Counted from the stretch's first letter, positions 15,044 to 23,171 are shown. The stretch: DNA of 32,077 nucleotides from Clostridiales bacterium (GCA_004553545.1 SFLD01000043.1:1-32077), one strand, 5' to 3'. Program-made: numbers and translations. The notes: generated by a model from the letters alone, not told the origin.

Positions 15044-15823
15044 ATGGAAAATATCCGACTGGAATACCGGGGCGAAACGGCTGTTCTGACCGTTGACCGT
15101 CCCAAGGCTCTGAACGCGCTGAACAGCGCCACTCTCCGGGAGATGGAGGAAGCCCTCTCCCTGCTGGAGGAACAGAAGGATCTGCGGACCGTCATCGTCA
15201 CCGGCGGCGGGGAGAAGTCCTTTGTGGCCGGGGCCGATATCTCTGAGATGGTGAACGCCTCGGCTCCGGAAGGCCGGGAGATGGCATTGCTGGCCAAACG
15301 CTGCTTTGAGCGGTTGGAGCAGATGCCTGTGGTCACCATCGCAGCGGTGAACGGCTATGCGTTGGGCGGAGGCTGCGAGCTGGCAATGGCCTGTGATATC
15401 CGTGTAGCGGCAGAGAACGCGATTTTCGGTCAGCCGGAGTGCGGACTCGGTATCCTGCCGGGCTTCGGTGGAACCCAGCGTCTGGCGCGCCTCGTCGGCA
15501 AAGGCCTGGCCAAGGAACTGATCTTCACCTGCCGCAGGATCGACGCCCAGGAGGCCTGCCGTATCGGGCTTGTCAACCAGGTAGTCCCCCAGACGGAACT
15601 GCTGGAGAGCTGCCTTGCCATGGCGGAGGAGATCGGTCGCAGTGCACCGCTGGGCGTGGCCTACGCCAAGCAGGCCATCAACGCCGGTCTGGATATAGAC
15701 CTGGACAGCGGCCTCCAAATGGAGGCAAACCTTTTCGGTCTCGCTTTCGCCACCCAAGACAAGCACGAAGGCATGACCGCCTTCCTGGAAAAACGGAAGG
15801 AAAAACACTTTTCGGGGCAGTAA
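15044..15823 (+). CDS. Enoyl-CoA hydratase/isomerase (crotonase) family protein
   Basis: The 259-residue protein has typical crotonase length. The oxyanion-hole segments are AGADI (62-66) and GYALGGG (104-110). Both catalytic glutamates of hydratases are present: E112 in GGGCELAM and E132 in FGQPECGLG, followed by PGFGGTQRL. It should hydrate a trans-2-enoyl-CoA, for example crotonyl-CoA or a branched or carboxylated analogue. It begins 3 nt after the DRE-TIM stop codon, so the two are coupled and probably act in one acyl-CoA route. A strong terminator lies 130 nt downstream. No acyl-CoA dehydrogenase, thiolase or CoA transferase is in the window. Confidence 0.9.
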   Translation: MENIRLEYRGETAVLTVDRPKALNALNSATLREMEEALSLLEEQKDLRTVIVTGGGEKSFVAGADISEMVNASAPEGREMALLAKRCFERLEQMPVVTIAAVNGYALGGGCELAMACDIRVAAENAIFGQPECGLGILPGFGGTQRLARLVGKGLAKELIFTCRRIDAQEACRIGLVNQVVPQTELLESCLAMAEEIGRSAPLGVAYAKQAINAGLDIDLDSGLQMEANLFGLAFATQDKHEGMTAFLEKRKEKHFSGQ

Positions 15824-15953
15824 AGGTGAGCGTTCTGCCTGTGGCGTCCGTCCTCCTTCTGGGTAAGTGTGTGTCTCTCTCCACCTCATTTCCATGCGGA
15901 TGCCTTTGATCGGGAACGCGATCCCTTTTCTGTATATGTGTCTCTCTTTTTGT

Positions 15954-15997
15954 AAGACCCGGTGGGAAGCCTTTTTGGCTTCCCACCGGGTCTTTTG
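15954..15997 (+). terminator. Strong intrinsic terminator after the crotonase gene
   Basis: A perfect 18 bp stem pairs 15954-15971 with 15977-15994 around five T, followed by TTTT. The 130 nt before it hold no gene; the ten bases GTGTCTCTCT occur twice (15871-15880 and 15938-15947) with no evident role. Confidence 0.93.
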
Positions 15998-16010
15998 ACG
16001 ATAGAAAACC

Positions 16011-16040
16011 GGCATAGCGGGGACAAGGGCTACATAGGAT
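16011..16040 (+). promoter_or_regulatory. Sigma-E-like promoter of the spoIIIA operon
   Basis: GGCATAGC (16011-16018), 14 nt, CATAGGAT (16033-16040). Both octamers match the sigma-E pattern (GKCATATT / CATANNNT) with correct spacing, 50 nt before spoIIIAA. The spoIIIA operon is a known sigma-E target in the mother cell. Confidence 0.7.
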
Positions 16041-16089
16041 GCAGCAGGACACAGGGGGACAGGCGTTCCCCGGAAAGGGAGGAATGGAC

Positions 16090-16989
16090 ATGGATCAGCG
16101 GGGCTATCAGGACGCGGCGGCGGTACTGCCGCTGCGGCTGCGGCGGGAGGCCATGGCGCTGCCGGAGGAGCGGCAGGCCCTGGCGGAGGAACTGCGGCTC
16201 CAGGTGGGACGGGCCATGACGGTGCTGCTGCCGGAGGGGGAAGTCCCCTTCGCCGTCACGGTGGAGCAGGAGGACCTGGAGGGCCTTTGCAACATTGCCT
16301 CGGATTTCTCCCGCTACGCGGCGGCGGAATCCCTGCGCAAGGGCTACCTCAGCGTCCGGGGCGGATGCCGGGTGGGGCTCTGCGGCAGCGCCATCCTGAA
16401 GGAGGGGGAGACCGCGGGGCTCCGGGATTTTTCCTCCGCCGCCATCCGCATCCCACGGGAGAAGAAGGGCATCGGGGAGCCGCTGGCTCCCGGCCTCTTC
16501 CGGGAGGGGCGCTTTCGCTCCACACTGCTGCTCTCACCTCCCGGCGGGGGGAAGACCACCCTCCTCCGGGATCTCATCCGCTGCCTCTCGGATGGCGTCG
16601 GCTGTCCGGGGACCCGGGTGGCTCTCGCCGACGAGCGGGGAGAGGTGGCGGTCTCCCGCCAGGGCCGGGCCCAGATGGACCTGGGCCAGCGGACGGATAT
16701 CCTGGACGGCTGCCCCAAGGCCCAGGCCATCCCCATGCTGCTGCGCTGCATGAATCCTCAGGTCATCGCCGTGGATGAGATCACGGCGGAGGCGGATATC
16801 CGGGCCATGACCATGGCTGCTAACTGCGGCGTGGGACTTCTCGCTACCATCCACGCCCAGGATCGGGCGGAGCTGGAGGGCAAGCCTCTTGCCCGGATGC
16901 TGCTGGCCAGCGGAGCTTTTGCCCAGGCCATCGTCATTGAGAACCGGAATGGGGAGCGGACCTATCGCTGGGAGGAGCTGGCGCCGTGA
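16090..16989 (+). CDS. spoIIIAA: Stage III sporulation protein AA
   Basis: The 299-residue protein is a cytosolic ATPase of the secretion-ATPase type that serves the SpoIIIA-SpoIIQ channel between mother cell and forespore. The Walker A motif (PPGGGKTT, with K155) and Walker B (VIAVDEI, D229-E230) are clear, and LADERGE and ATIHAQD follow the family pattern. Of two close ATGs (16084 and 16090) the second is chosen because GGAGG lies 7 nt before it; the first would leave almost no spacing. The frame is open upstream to 16039, but there it runs into the promoter. First gene of the eight-gene operon, with a 4 nt overlap to spoIIIAB. Confidence 0.94.
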   Translation: MDQRGYQDAAAVLPLRLRREAMALPEERQALAEELRLQVGRAMTVLLPEGEVPFAVTVEQEDLEGLCNIASDFSRYAAAESLRKGYLSVRGGCRVGLCGSAILKEGETAGLRDFSSAAIRIPREKKGIGEPLAPGLFREGRFRSTLLLSPPGGGKTTLLRDLIRCLSDGVGCPGTRVALADERGEVAVSRQGRAQMDLGQRTDILDGCPKAQAIPMLLRCMNPQVIAVDEITAEADIRAMTMAANCGVGLLATIHAQDRAELEGKPLARMLLASGAFAQAIVIENRNGERTYRWEELAP

Positions 16990-17477
16990 AGGCCCTGGGG
17001 GCGGCGCTGGTGCTGGCGGCGGCCGGGGGTGTCTGGCTTCGGACCCTCGCCGGGCAGCGCCGGGAGCTGGATACCCTTCGGCGTCTTGCAGCCCTCCTGG
17101 CCCGGATGGGGGCCGAGATCCAGGGCCGGCGGACGCCCCTGCCCCGGCTCATGGAGGAGCTCGCCCGGGAGGAGCCCCGCCTGGGCCCCGGCCTGAGGCA
17201 AGTCCTTTCCGGCCTGCGGGCGGGGGAGGCTCTGCCGGGGCTTCTGGGCCGCTGCGCCGACACCTGGAGCCTCTCTCCCTGGTGCCGGACGGCCCTGTGG
17301 GAACTGGGCTGCGCCCTGGGCGGCGACGCCGGGGAGAGCGCCGAGGCCCTGGCCTTTGCCAGGCAGCGTGTCCTGGAGGAACTGGAGGAAAAACGGCGGA
17401 GCCAGAGGGAGCGGGAGAGGGGGAGCGCGGCGCTGTGCTTCTCCGGCGCGGCCCTGGTGGTGATCCTGCTGCTGTGA
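16986..17477 (+). CDS. spoIIIAB: Stage III sporulation protein AB
   Basis: The 163-residue protein starts at GTG 16986, overlapping the spoIIIAA stop (GTGA). It has an N-terminal membrane segment (ALGAALVLAAAGGVWL), a helical cytosolic middle part with RRLAALLARMGAEIQ, the conserved LWELGCALGG region, and a C-terminal membrane segment ending the protein. The fold resembles a GspF-type platform protein of secretion systems. Context and length identify it: it lies between AA and AC in the standard order. Confidence 0.9.
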   Translation: MKALGAALVLAAAGGVWLRTLAGQRRELDTLRRLAALLARMGAEIQGRRTPLPRLMEELAREEPRLGPGLRQVLSGLRAGEALPGLLGRCADTWSLSPWCRTALWELGCALGGDAGESAEALAFARQRVLEELEEKRRSQRERERGSAALCFSGAALVVILLL

Positions 17478-17488
17478 GGAAGGAAAAC

Positions 17489-17683
17489 ATGGACGTAGAC
17501 CTGATTTTCAAGATCGCCGCCATCGGGATCTTAGTGGCGGTGCTGAACCAGCTCCTGATCCGCTCCGGCCGGGAGGAGCAGGCGCTGATGACCACCCTGG
17601 CAGGGCTCGTGGTGGTGCTGATGATCCTGCTGCGGGAGATTAGCGCCCTTTTTGACCTGGCCAAGGCGCTGTTCGATTTCTAG
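17489..17683 (+). CDS. spoIIIAC: Stage III sporulation protein AC
   Basis: This very small protein (64 residues) has two membrane helices, IFKIAAIGILVAVLNQLLI and LMTTLAGLVVVLMILL, separated by a polar RSGREEQ turn, as is usual for SpoIIIAC. ATG 17489 follows GAGGAAGG. It is part of the membrane core of the feeding-tube complex. It is 11 nt after spoIIIAB and 2 nt before spoIIIAD. The same frame is open far upstream, but only this segment is coding. Confidence 0.92.
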   Translation: MDVDLIFKIAAIGILVAVLNQLLIRSGREEQALMTTLAGLVVVLMILLREISALFDLAKALFDF

Positions 17684-17685
17684 GG

Positions 17686-18078
17686 ATGGAGCTCATCATC
17701 CGACTGGTCGCCCTGGCGGTGCTGGCGGCCCTCCTGGCCCTCCTTCTCAAGGGAAAACAGGGGGAACTGGGGCTCTTAGTGGCCCTGGCGGGCCTTGCGG
17801 CGCTGTTTCTGGCCCTGGCAGAGCCCTTCGGAGAGCTGATAGCCTTTCTGCGGACGCTCTCGGAAGGGACGGGCCTGGACGCCGCCGTCTTCACGCCCCT
17901 CTATAAGATCCTGGGCATCGCCCTGGTGGTGCATCTGGGGGGCCAGCTCTGCCGGGATGCCGGGGAATCCGCCCTGGCGGCGGGGCTGGAGACGGCGGGC
18001 AGCGTCTGCGCCATACTGGCGGCGCTGCCGCTCCTGGAGCGGGCACTGAGTTTACTGGGGGAGCTGATGCAGGGATGA
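17686..18078 (+). CDS. spoIIIAD: Stage III sporulation protein AD
   Basis: The 130-residue protein has four predicted hydrophobic segments and a conserved polar region (GGQLCRDAGESALA) between the third and fourth, as in SpoIIIAD. It is an inner membrane component of the mother-cell half of the channel. Starts 2 nt after AC and overlaps AE by 4 nt (ATGA). Confidence 0.92.
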   Translation: MELIIRLVALAVLAALLALLLKGKQGELGLLVALAGLAALFLALAEPFGELIAFLRTLSEGTGLDAAVFTPLYKILGIALVVHLGGQLCRDAGESALAAGLETAGSVCAILAALPLLERALSLLGELMQG

Positions 18079-19136
18079 GATACTGGCTGTGCCTTTTTGC
18101 GGCGCTGGCACTGCTGTGCCTTCCCGCCGGGGCGGTGGAGCTGCCGAAGGAGCTGACAGACGCCCTGCCATCCCAGGCGGAGCGGCTGTTGGAGGGGGAG
18201 ACCGGGGACCTGCTGGGCGGGGTGTCCGCCCTATGGGGGAATCTCCGGCAGGAGGCGGGGAAGATCCTGCGCTCCCGGTTGAAGACGGCGGCAGGGGTCC
18301 TCTTTACGGTGCTCCTCTGCGGGATGCTGGGGGGCCTCCGGGATGGGAACGGCGCGGTGCCGGACTTCGTCCCCATGGGCGGAGCCCTGGTCATCGCGGC
18401 GCTGACGGCGTCGAGCCTTAAAAACCTTGTGGGTCTCGGCTGGGAGGCCATGGAGGCCACCTCCGTCTTCGGAAAGGCTCTGCTGGGAGCTTTGGCCGTT
18501 AGCCTGGCCGCCGGCGGCGCGGTGCAGACGGCTTCCCTCCAACAGGTGGGGACGGTGCTCTTCGGCACCTTCCTCCTGGAGCTCATCCGAAGGCTCCTGC
18601 TGCCCCTGGTCTATCTCTACGCCGCCACCGTCACCGCCGCAGCCATCGCCCCGGAGACACCGCTCCGGAGCCTGGCGGAGGCCATCCGGAAGGCGGTGAG
18701 CTGGGCCCTGGGCGGGAGCCTTGCGGCCTTCACCCTCTACCTCACCCTGACGGGAGCCGTCTCCGGTGCGGCGGATCAGGCCGCCGTCCGGGCGGCCAAG
18801 GCGGTGCTCTCCGGCACGGTGCCGGTGGTGGGCGGCATCCTCTCGGACGCGGCGGAGACCCTGCTGGCCGGGGCCGGGGTGCTGCGGGGCGGCATCGGGA
18901 TCTTCGGGACCTTGGGGGTGCTGGCCATCTGTGCCTATCCCTTTCTGCACCTGGGGATCCAGTACCTCCTCTACCGGGGGGCGGGCTTCCTGGCGGAGGC
19001 CGCGGGCGGCGGCCCGCTGCCGAAGCTCATCGGCGGCCTTGGCAGCGCCTTTGCCCTGGTGCTGGGGATGACCGCCAGCTGCGCGGCGGTGATCATTGTG
19101 GCCATCGCGGCGGCCATGGGGGCGGCGGGCCTATGA
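18075..19136 (+). CDS. spoIIIAE: Stage III sporulation protein AE
   Basis: The 353-residue protein is the largest membrane member of the operon. It has an N-terminal signal peptide (LCLFAALALLCLPAGA, cleavage likely before VELPKELTD), an extracytoplasmic segment of about 50 residues, then a series of membrane helices. Conserved family stretches include RSRLKTAAGVLFTVLLCGML, PLVYLYAATVTAAA and the LPKLIGGLGSAFALVLGMTAS region near the end. It overlaps both neighbours by 4 nt. Confidence 0.93.
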   Translation: MRYWLCLFAALALLCLPAGAVELPKELTDALPSQAERLLEGETGDLLGGVSALWGNLRQEAGKILRSRLKTAAGVLFTVLLCGMLGGLRDGNGAVPDFVPMGGALVIAALTASSLKNLVGLGWEAMEATSVFGKALLGALAVSLAAGGAVQTASLQQVGTVLFGTFLLELIRRLLLPLVYLYAATVTAAAIAPETPLRSLAEAIRKAVSWALGGSLAAFTLYLTLTGAVSGAADQAAVRAAKAVLSGTVPVVGGILSDAAETLLAGAGVLRGGIGIFGTLGVLAICAYPFLHLGIQYLLYRGAGFLAEAAGGGPLPKLIGGLGSAFALVLGMTASCAAVIIVAIAAAMGAAGL

Positions 19137-19588
19137 TGGATGCACTGCGGACCTGGCTCTACGGCGTTTTCTGCGCGGCGCTGCTGCTGACCCTCACCCA
19201 GGGGCTGCTGCCCAAGGGGAAGCTCCGGAGCCTTGCGTCCCTGGCCGGGGGACTCATCCTGCTGCTGGCCCTGCTCCGGCCCCTGGGGGTGGGGAAGGAC
19301 TGGAACTGGGACGCCTCTGCCTTCCAGGCGGAGGTGGCGGAGCGGCAGAAGGAACTGAGCGCAGAGCGGCAGGCTCAGCTTGCCGCCATCATAGCGGAGG
19401 AGACGGAGGCATATATATGGGAAAACGGAGAGGACCTGAAAAGCGTGAAGGTGGAGGTCCGGGAGGTGGACGGCGTCCTCCTGCCCTGGAGCGCCGAGTT
19501 GGGCTGTCCCTACGGCGAAGCCCTCAGCCGGATGCTCTCGGAGGACCTGGGGATCCCCGGGGAAAGGCAGTACTATGAGGGGGACTGA
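19133..19588 (+). CDS. spoIIIAF: Stage III sporulation protein AF
   Basis: The 151-residue protein has two N-terminal membrane helices (VFCAALLLTLTQGLLP and LAGGLILLLALLRPLG) and a soluble C-terminal domain with an RQAQLAAIIAEETEAYIWENG helix followed by a beta strand (KSVKVEVREV), the ring-building fold seen in this family. An ATG pair at 19133 and 19136 makes the exact start uncertain by one codon. It overlaps spoIIIAG by 14 nt. Confidence 0.9.
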   Translation: MMDALRTWLYGVFCAALLLTLTQGLLPKGKLRSLASLAGGLILLLALLRPLGVGKDWNWDASAFQAEVAERQKELSAERQAQLAAIIAEETEAYIWENGEDLKSVKVEVREVDGVLLPWSAELGCPYGEALSRMLSEDLGIPGERQYYEGD

Positions 19589-20093
19589 GGTGCTGGGAAG
19601 ATTCCGGACCCTCTGGGAGAAGGGAAAGTTCGCCCTGCCGGTGCTGGGACTTGGGGTGCTGCTGCTCCTCTGGCCCAGCGGGACGGGGGAGACGAAGAGC
19701 GCCGCGTCCCCTGAGACAACGGCGGAGGAGACGGCGGCGCAGCAGCAGAAGGAGATGGAGCGCATCCTCAGCCGGATCGAGGGGGCCGGGGAGCTCCACC
19801 TGATGCTGACGCTAGAGAGCGACGGGGAGCGGACTCTGGCGGAGGACCGGGAGGAGACCCTGGGCGGAAGTCCGGACGCTCCGGAGAGCCAGAGCCGCCG
19901 GGAGACGGTGATCCTCAGCGTCAGCGGCGGGGAAGAGGTCGTGGTGACCCGGCGGGAGAGCCCGGTGTACCGGGGCGCATTGGTGGTCTGCCAGGGGGCG
20001 GACCGGGCGGAGGTAAAACTGGCGGTGACCCAGGCGGTAGCCGCCCTGACGGGCCTTGGGGCAGATCGGATCACGGTGGTCAAATGTCAATAG
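19575..20093 (+). CDS. spoIIIAG: Stage III sporulation protein AG
   Basis: The 172-residue protein has one membrane helix (ALPVLGLGVLLLLWPSG, about residues 20-36) and an extracytoplasmic ring-building domain: MERILSRIEGAGELHLMLTLES, an insert, then YRGALVVCQGADRAEVKLAVTQAVAALTGLGADRI. SpoIIIAG forms the large ring in the space between the two membranes. The gene overlaps the open frame of spoIIIAH, but the likely spoIIIAH start is downstream. Confidence 0.92.
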   Translation: MRGTEVLGRFRTLWEKGKFALPVLGLGVLLLLWPSGTGETKSAASPETTAEETAAQQQKEMERILSRIEGAGELHLMLTLESDGERTLAEDREETLGGSPDAPESQSRRETVILSVSGGEEVVVTRRESPVYRGALVVCQGADRAEVKLAVTQAVAALTGLGADRITVVKCQ

Positions 20094-20113
20094 TCATCTG
20101 GAGGAGGAAGAGC

Positions 20114-20695
20114 ATGAGGAAGGAAAGCTTGCGGAAAAACGCGGTGGTGCTGACGGTTCTGGTGCTGGTGGGGGCGGCAGTCTTCATTAACTGGAAGTTC
20201 TCGCCCACGGCGGAGACGGCCAACGGCGCGGTCAGCGGGGAGGAGAGCGGGCGGAAGCTCCTGGGGCAGTCCACCCTCGTCAGCGGGGAGGGGGACAGCT
20301 CCGCCGACCCGGCAGGGGAGGACGCTGTCTACACCGGGACGGATTACTTTGCCTCCGCCCGGCTCACCCGGCAGCAGGCGCGGGACAGCGCCATTGAGCT
20401 GCTGCAGAAGGCGGCGGACGAGGAGGGGGCGGCGGAGGAAGCCGCCACCGAGGCATCGGAGGGCATCCAGGCTCTCGCCGCCTATACCCTGGCGGAGGCC
20501 CAGATCGAAAACCTGGTGACGGCCAAGGGCTATGCCGACTGCGTGGCCTTCATGGGGGCGGAGAGCATCAGCGTGGTGGTCTCCACCCGGGACGGCGCGG
20601 CGCTGACCTCCGCCGATGTCGCCAAGATCACGGACATCACCATGACGGAGACCGGCTACCCTGCCTCGGCCATCAAGATCATGGCGGCAAATTAG
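20114..20695 (+). CDS. spoIIIAH: Stage III sporulation protein AH
   Basis: The 193-residue protein has a single N-terminal membrane anchor (NAVVLTVLVLVGAAVFINW) and an extracytoplasmic part with FASARLTRQQARDSAIELLQKAA, SISVVVS and DVAKITDI, the YscJ/FliF-like ring domain that in Bacillus pairs with SpoIIQ from the forespore. Start 20114 is chosen because AGGAGG lies 6 nt before it; the frame is open to 20084. A linker rich in Ala, Glu and Gly lies between anchor and domain. A vegetative promoter for the next gene begins at its 3' end. Confidence 0.93.
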   Translation: MRKESLRKNAVVLTVLVLVGAAVFINWKFSPTAETANGAVSGEESGRKLLGQSTLVSGEGDSSADPAGEDAVYTGTDYFASARLTRQQARDSAIELLQKAADEEGAAEEAATEASEGIQALAAYTLAEAQIENLVTAKGYADCVAFMGAESISVVVSTRDGAALTSADVAKITDITMTETGYPASAIKIMAAN

Positions 20696-20698
20696 TGG

Positions 20699-20727
20699 TT
20701 GTATTTTGCGGCTTTCCATGGTAAAAT
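20699..20727 (+). promoter_or_regulatory. Sigma-A promoter of the asp23-nusB unit
   Basis: TTGTAT (20699-20704), 17 nt, TAAAAT (20722-20727), directly after the spoIIIAH stop. The leader that follows (about 95 nt) holds a 9 bp hairpin (20741-20749 with 20758-20766) and further GC-rich inverted repeats of GGCGCC. Confidence 0.65.
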
Positions 20728-20828
20728 ATCCTGTAAGTCACTGCCGGGAGCCTCTTTTCCCGGCAGACCCGGGCAGGCGGCGCCCCATGCGGCGCCAGGA
20801 GATCCCCGGGGGAAGGAGAGTTTTTACC

Positions 20829-21203
20829 ATGGGTGAAAGCAAGGATTATATGACCCTGCCGGAGCAGAACGGCAGCGTGAATATCGCCAAGGACGTCATC
20901 GCCGCCGTGGCGGTGGACGCCGTCCGCGAGGTGGAGGGCGTCGCCGGCATGATGACCAGCATGGGCGGCGTCATGGACCTTGTGGATAAGAAGAACGCCC
21001 AGAAGGGCCTCAAGGGCGTGCGCATCAGCGTCAGCGAAGACAACCAGCTGACCCTGGACCTCTACCTCACCGTGAACTACGGCGTCTCCATCCCGGAGAC
21101 GGCGGAGAACGCCCAGAAGGCCGTCGCCACTGCGGTGGAGGACATGACCGGCTGTAAAGTCAGCGCCGTGAACGTCCACGTGGGCGGCGTCAGCATCGCC
21201 TGA
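20829..21203 (+). CDS. Asp23/Gls24 family envelope protein
   Basis: The 124-residue protein has the Asp23/Gls24 pattern: GSVNIAKDVIAAVAVDAVREVEGVAGM, then KGVRISVSEDNQLTLDLYLTVNYGVSIPE and a final VSAVNVHVGGV. Members are membrane-peripheral proteins linked to cell-envelope stability and stress. ATG 20829 follows GGGGAAGGAGAG. It stands between spoIIIAH and nusB, its usual clostridial neighbourhood. Confidence 0.92.
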   Translation: MGESKDYMTLPEQNGSVNIAKDVIAAVAVDAVREVEGVAGMMTSMGGVMDLVDKKNAQKGLKGVRISVSEDNQLTLDLYLTVNYGVSIPETAENAQKAVATAVEDMTGCKVSAVNVHVGGVSIA

Positions 21204-21229
21204 GGCGGGAAAGAGAGAGGGAGAGCACC

Positions 21230-21703
21230 ATGATGCTGCGAAATACCGCCCGGGAGATCGCCGTCCACCTTGCCTATGAGCTGAGCTTCACCGCCCTGCC
21301 GGTGGAGGAGCTGCTGGAGACCCGCCTGAATGCGGAGCGCTTTGCAGAGCTTGCCGGGGAGGATGCCCTCTATCAGGAGGCGCCGGATCAGCTCCAGCGG
21401 GACTATATCGCCCGTCTTGTCACCGGCGTTTCCGAGCATGCCGCCGAGCTGGACGGCTACATCGCCAAGTACGCCCGGGGCTGGAAGTTTTCTCGTATCC
21501 CCCTGGTGGCCAGCGCCATCATGCGGGTGGCCATGTATGAGATCCTCTACATGCCGGAGATCCCCAATTCATCAACGGCATCCTGGGCAGCTTCGTCCGC
21601 CAGGAGCTCCCGGATGAGACCGGGAAGCGGGAGGAAGCCGCCGAAAGCTGAGAAGAGAGCGGGACGCGGGCAAGCCGCCGTCCCGCTTTTTCCCTGCAGA
21701 TGA
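21230..21703 (+). pseudogene. nusB: Transcription antitermination factor NusB, frameshifted by an internal deletion
   Basis: Residues 1 to about 113 are normal NusB: TAREIAVHLAYELSFT at the start, then ARGWKFSRIPLVASAIMRVAMYEILYMPEIPN. After IPN (21566-21568) the frame turns into Ser/Ala/Arg-rich sequence to 21703. The missing NusB ending FINGILGSFVRQELPDE lies in another frame from 21568 and stops at 21651, just before a terminator. Intact NusB has about 22 residues (the INEAVELAK helix region) between IP and FING; here only two bases lie between them, so about 64 nt are lost and the frame is shifted. The read-through product is 157 residues. NusB helps antitermination of rRNA operons. Either a real lesion or an assembly error. 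Confidence 0.85.
21658..21691 (+). terminator. Intrinsic terminator after nusB
   Basis: Stem 21658-21666 with 21679-21687, extended inside by further GC pairs, followed by TTTTT. It lies within the shifted nusB frame, which supports 21651 as the original end of nusB. Confidence 0.8.
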
Positions 21704-21727
21704 GAGAAAACGAGAGGAGGGAGCGCC

Positions 21728-22963
21728 ATGGAGCGCAGGATCATCAGCGTCAGCGAGCTCAACGGCGTGGTGAAGCTCCTGCTGGATAATGAGCCGCTGC
21801 TGCGGAACCTGGCCGTCCGGGGCGAGCTCTCCAACTACAAGATCTATCCTTCCGGCCATCACTACTTCACGCTGAAGGACCCAGAGGGGGCCCTGCGCTG
21901 CGTACTGTTCAAGGGACAGGCACTTCGCCTCCGCTTCCGGCCGGAGAACGGCATGAAGGTGGTGGTGACGGGCCGGGTCAGCGTCTTCCCCCGGGACGGG
22001 GCCTACCAGCTCTACGCCGAGGAGATGATCCCCGAGGGGGCGGGCGACCTGGCGGTGGCCTTTGAGCAGCTGAAGGCCCGTCTCCACGCCGAGGGCCTTT
22101 TCGACCGGGAGCGGAAGAAGCCTCTGCCGGAGCACCCGGAGCGCATCGCCGTCATCACCTCTCCCGCCGGAGCGGCGGTCCATGACATGATCCGTATCCT
22201 CCGGCGGCGCTACCCGCTGGCGAAGGTCATCCTCCTGCCCGTCCGGGTCCAGGGGCCGGAGGCTCCGGCGGAGATCGCGGGAGCCCTCCGCTACGCGGAC
22301 AAATGGAAGATTGGGGACGTGATCATCACAGGCCGGGGCGGCGGGTCCCTGGAGGACCTCTGGGCTTTCAACGATGAGCGGGTGGCGCGGGCGATCTTCG
22401 CCTGTGAAACACCGGTGATCTCCGCCGTGGGCCACGAGCCGGACGTCACGATTTCGGACTTCGTGGCGGACGCCCGGGCGTCCACGCCCTCCAACGCGGC
22501 GGAGATCGCTGTGCCGGACCAGGTGGAGCTGCGGCGCTTTCTGCTCTCTACTCAGCAGCGGCTGGCCAAGAGCCAGGAAAATCGCCTGGCGGCGGAGCGG
22601 CAGCGTCTCACGGACCTTGCCGCCAAGCGCTGCCTGACGGAGCCCATGGCCTTCGTCCAGGACAAGCGGATGGAGCTTCTGCACCGCCAGCAGCGGCTGG
22701 GGGATCTGATGCAGGGCCAGCTTGCCCGGAAGCAGCAGCGTTTTGGAGCCCTCTCGGCGGCGCTGGACGCCATGAGCCCCCTGAAGGTCCTGGGCCGTGG
22801 CTACGCCGTGGCCCGGAGCGAGGCGGGCGGGATACTGAAGACATACCGTGACGTCACGGCGGGGGACGCCGTCACCGTCACGCTGGGGGAGGGCGGCTTC
22901 ACGGCCCGTGTGGAGCGGCCCTTCGGAAAGGAGCGGAAGCATGGCGGAAAAACGGAGCTTTGA
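21728..22963 (+). CDS. xseA: Exodeoxyribonuclease VII large subunit
   Basis: The 411-residue protein has an N-terminal OB fold (ISVSELNGVVKLLL, VRGELSNYKIYPSGHHYFTLKD, LRCVLFKG) and the catalytic region with ITSPAGAAVHDMI, GRGGGSLEDLWAFNDERVARAI and SAVGHEPDVTISDFVADARASTPSNAAE. A long helical region and a GYAVARS end follow. With XseB it forms the single-strand exonuclease VII. The start has GAGAGGAGGGAG just upstream. It overlaps xseB by 23 nt. Confidence 0.96.
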   Translation: MERRIISVSELNGVVKLLLDNEPLLRNLAVRGELSNYKIYPSGHHYFTLKDPEGALRCVLFKGQALRLRFRPENGMKVVVTGRVSVFPRDGAYQLYAEEMIPEGAGDLAVAFEQLKARLHAEGLFDRERKKPLPEHPERIAVITSPAGAAVHDMIRILRRRYPLAKVILLPVRVQGPEAPAEIAGALRYADKWKIGDVIITGRGGGSLEDLWAFNDERVARAIFACETPVISAVGHEPDVTISDFVADARASTPSNAAEIAVPDQVELRRFLLSTQQRLAKSQENRLAAERQRLTDLAAKRCLTEPMAFVQDKRMELLHRQQRLGDLMQGQLARKQQRFGALSAALDAMSPLKVLGRGYAVARSEAGGILKTYRDVTAGDAVTVTLGEGGFTARVERPFGKERKHGGKTEL

Positions 22964-23171
22964 GTCCCGGCTCCAGCGGCTGGAGGAGATCGTCTCCGCC
23001 CTGGAGAAGGGGGATGCCCCTCTGGCGGATTCCCTGGCCCTCTTTGAGGAGGGGACCAAGCTGGTGGGGGAGTGCACCCGGGAACTGGACCGGGCGGAGC
23101 AGAAGGTAGTCAAGCTCATGAAGGGCCCCGACGGCGCCCCGGTGGAGCTGCCCTTTGAAACGGAGGAGTAA
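22941..23171 (+). CDS. xseB: Exodeoxyribonuclease VII small subunit
   Basis: The 76-residue protein has the XseB core: FESRLQRLEEIVSALEKGDAPLADSLALFEEG, then CTRELDRAEQKV, two helices that bind the helical part of XseA. ATG 22941 lies inside the end of xseA, with AAAGGAGCGG upstream, which fits coupled production of the two subunits. Confidence 0.95.
   Translation: MAEKRSFESRLQRLEEIVSALEKGDAPLADSLALFEEGTKLVGECTRELDRAEQKVVKLMKGPDGAPVELPFETEE

Noticed and set aside
15871..15947. Two copies of GTGTCTCTCT as a repeat or attachment site
   Set aside because: Ten-base low-complexity match with no integrase, tRNA or other mobile element sign nearby.
13607..16015. 802-codon open frame on the minus strand
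   Set aside because: It is antisense to the DRE-TIM and crotonase genes, has low-complexity His/Gly/Val/Leu-rich translation and no family motif. It is a shadow of GC-rich codon use.
21571..21703. The Ser/Ala/Arg-rich ending of the long nusB frame as a genuine novel C-terminus
   Set aside because: The normal NusB C-terminus is present in a neighbouring frame and stops just before the terminator, so the long tail is a frameshift product.
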